Shown: positions 63,655-64,000 of the stretch, piece after piece | How the letters are laid out: each line of letters starts with the position of its first letter | Position numbering within the stretch: the stretch's first letter is position 1 | Source: Pseudoduganella namucuonensis | Lineage (GTDB): Bacteria; Pseudomonadota; Gammaproteobacteria; Burkholderiales; Burkholderiaceae_D | NCBI RefSeq assembly: GCF_900116645.1 | Contig: NZ_FPBO01000015.1 | Location: forward strand, 101,817 to 165,816 | DNA length: 64,000 nt | Reading direction: 5' to 3' | Made by a program: the position numbers and the translations under genes | The notes under the pieces: generated by a model | Databases searched by the model: none | Seen by the model: only the letters and a program-made list of their open reading frames with translations | What the model was told of the DNA's origin: nothing

Positions 63655-64000
63655 CGGATATTTCATGAGAAGAGGTCGGCGGCCACGCCATGAAGCGCGT
63701 TGTTATTGGTTCTCACGCCTAACAACAACCGAGGACCGCCGATGCCAAATTGTACCGTTGAACCAGTGGATTTGGGGAGGGTCGGACGCCGCGTGATTGA
63801 GGCGGCATTCGATGGCGGCGATATCGTCAGTGATGGTGGCGTGCTGCTGCTGCGGCAGGTCGACCAACGCATTGGCTTGACCAAGTCGATCGCGCGCGTG
63901 TTCGATGACCAGCGCCGTCGCGCCAGCGTTGCACACAGCATGCGGGACCTGCTTGCGCAGCGGATCTATGGGCTGTGTTGCGGCTGGGAGGATGTGTGCG
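63655..64000 (+). mobile_element. IS1380-family insertion sequence, left end only
   Basis: The transposase gene starting at 63743 runs off the window. The left terminus is placed near 63655, where a CCCGGATATTTCATGAGAAG sequence could be the inverted repeat. The right end lies outside, so boundaries are provisional. Confidence 0.55.
63743..64000 (+). CDS. IS1380-type transposase, 3' end outside window
   Basis: The visible 86 codons start at an ATG with GAGG upstream. EAAFDGGDIVSDGGVLLLRQVDQRIGLTKSIARVFDDQRRRASVAHSMRDLLAQRIYGLCCGWED matches the N-terminus of IS1380-family transposases, including the DGGxxSDGGxLLLR block with the first acidic residues and the RIYGLxxGWED segment. The remaining DDE-domain residues are outside the window. 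Confidence 0.85.

Noticed and set aside
63655..63742. Exact left inverted repeat of the IS1380-type element
   Set aside because: The right end is outside the window, so the terminal repeat cannot be confirmed; only an approximate boundary is given.

Overview
The window is high-GC chromosomal DNA of a betaproteobacterium. The gene order glmM-folP-ftsH-rlmE / yhbY / greA-carB-carA, a PHA phasin, a PEP-CTERM protein and the protein sequences point to Burkholderiales, most likely Oxalobacteraceae (Massilia/Duganella/Janthinobacterium type). This is an inference; there is no 16S gene in the window.

Layout. 1-5.1 kb: the end of a hybrid sensor kinase, a small secreted protein, a phasin, and a LysR regulator next to a glycerate kinase. 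5.25-9.3 kb: a perfect LexA-type SOS box in front of two overlapping repair genes, a FAN1-like VRR-NUC nuclease and a RecB-like nuclease fused to an XPD/DinG-type iron-sulfur helicase. 9.3-13.5 kb: small proteins, a LysR regulator, a PEP-CTERM protein and a periplasmic L-asparaginase. 13.5-26.9 kb: a large nucleoside acquisition and catabolism locus. A GntR/HutC regulator faces a TonB receptor across three GntR-like operators. Behind the receptor come a BMP-type binding protein, an ABC ATPase, two permeases, an ADP-ribosylglycohydrolase-family enzyme, two PfkB kinases, a nucleoside hydrolase and a phytase-like lipoprotein, mostly with start/stop overlaps. 27.3-32.5 kb: ion transport (MarR regulator, ClC channel, Kef-type antiporter, NhaA).

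32,984-47,580 is a 14.6-kb integrated element bounded by a 63-bp direct repeat that copies the 3' part of tRNA-Arg(TCT). It carries a tyrosine integrase with putative arm sites, a MobV-type relaxase, small DNA-binding proteins, a DUF2280 gene, a six-gene overlapping operon ending in a RepA/DnaB-like ATPase, and a serine resolvase with a res-like site. Two less GC-rich cargo genes are also present (a three-helix membrane protein with a polyproline tail, and a HEPN-like protein). The leader of the six-gene operon holds a three-way-junction RNA whose single-stranded joint is complementary to sequences on both sides of it. This is the architecture of the P4 CI / P1 C4 antisense immunity system. 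The noncoding parts of the element also hold 10-bp phased repeats and a family of short palindromes with an AAATC centre and varying arms.

47.6-62.1 kb returns to housekeeping genes (two tRNAs, glmM, folP, ftsH, rlmE, yhbY, greA, carBA), then a soluble histidine kinase and a two-gene unit ending in a KaiC-like double ATPase. The window ends with a GlcG-like protein, a patatin lipoprotein and the start of an IS1380-type transposase.

Starts were chosen by Shine-Dalgarno spacing and overlaps. Family names come from motifs read by eye; no database search was possible.
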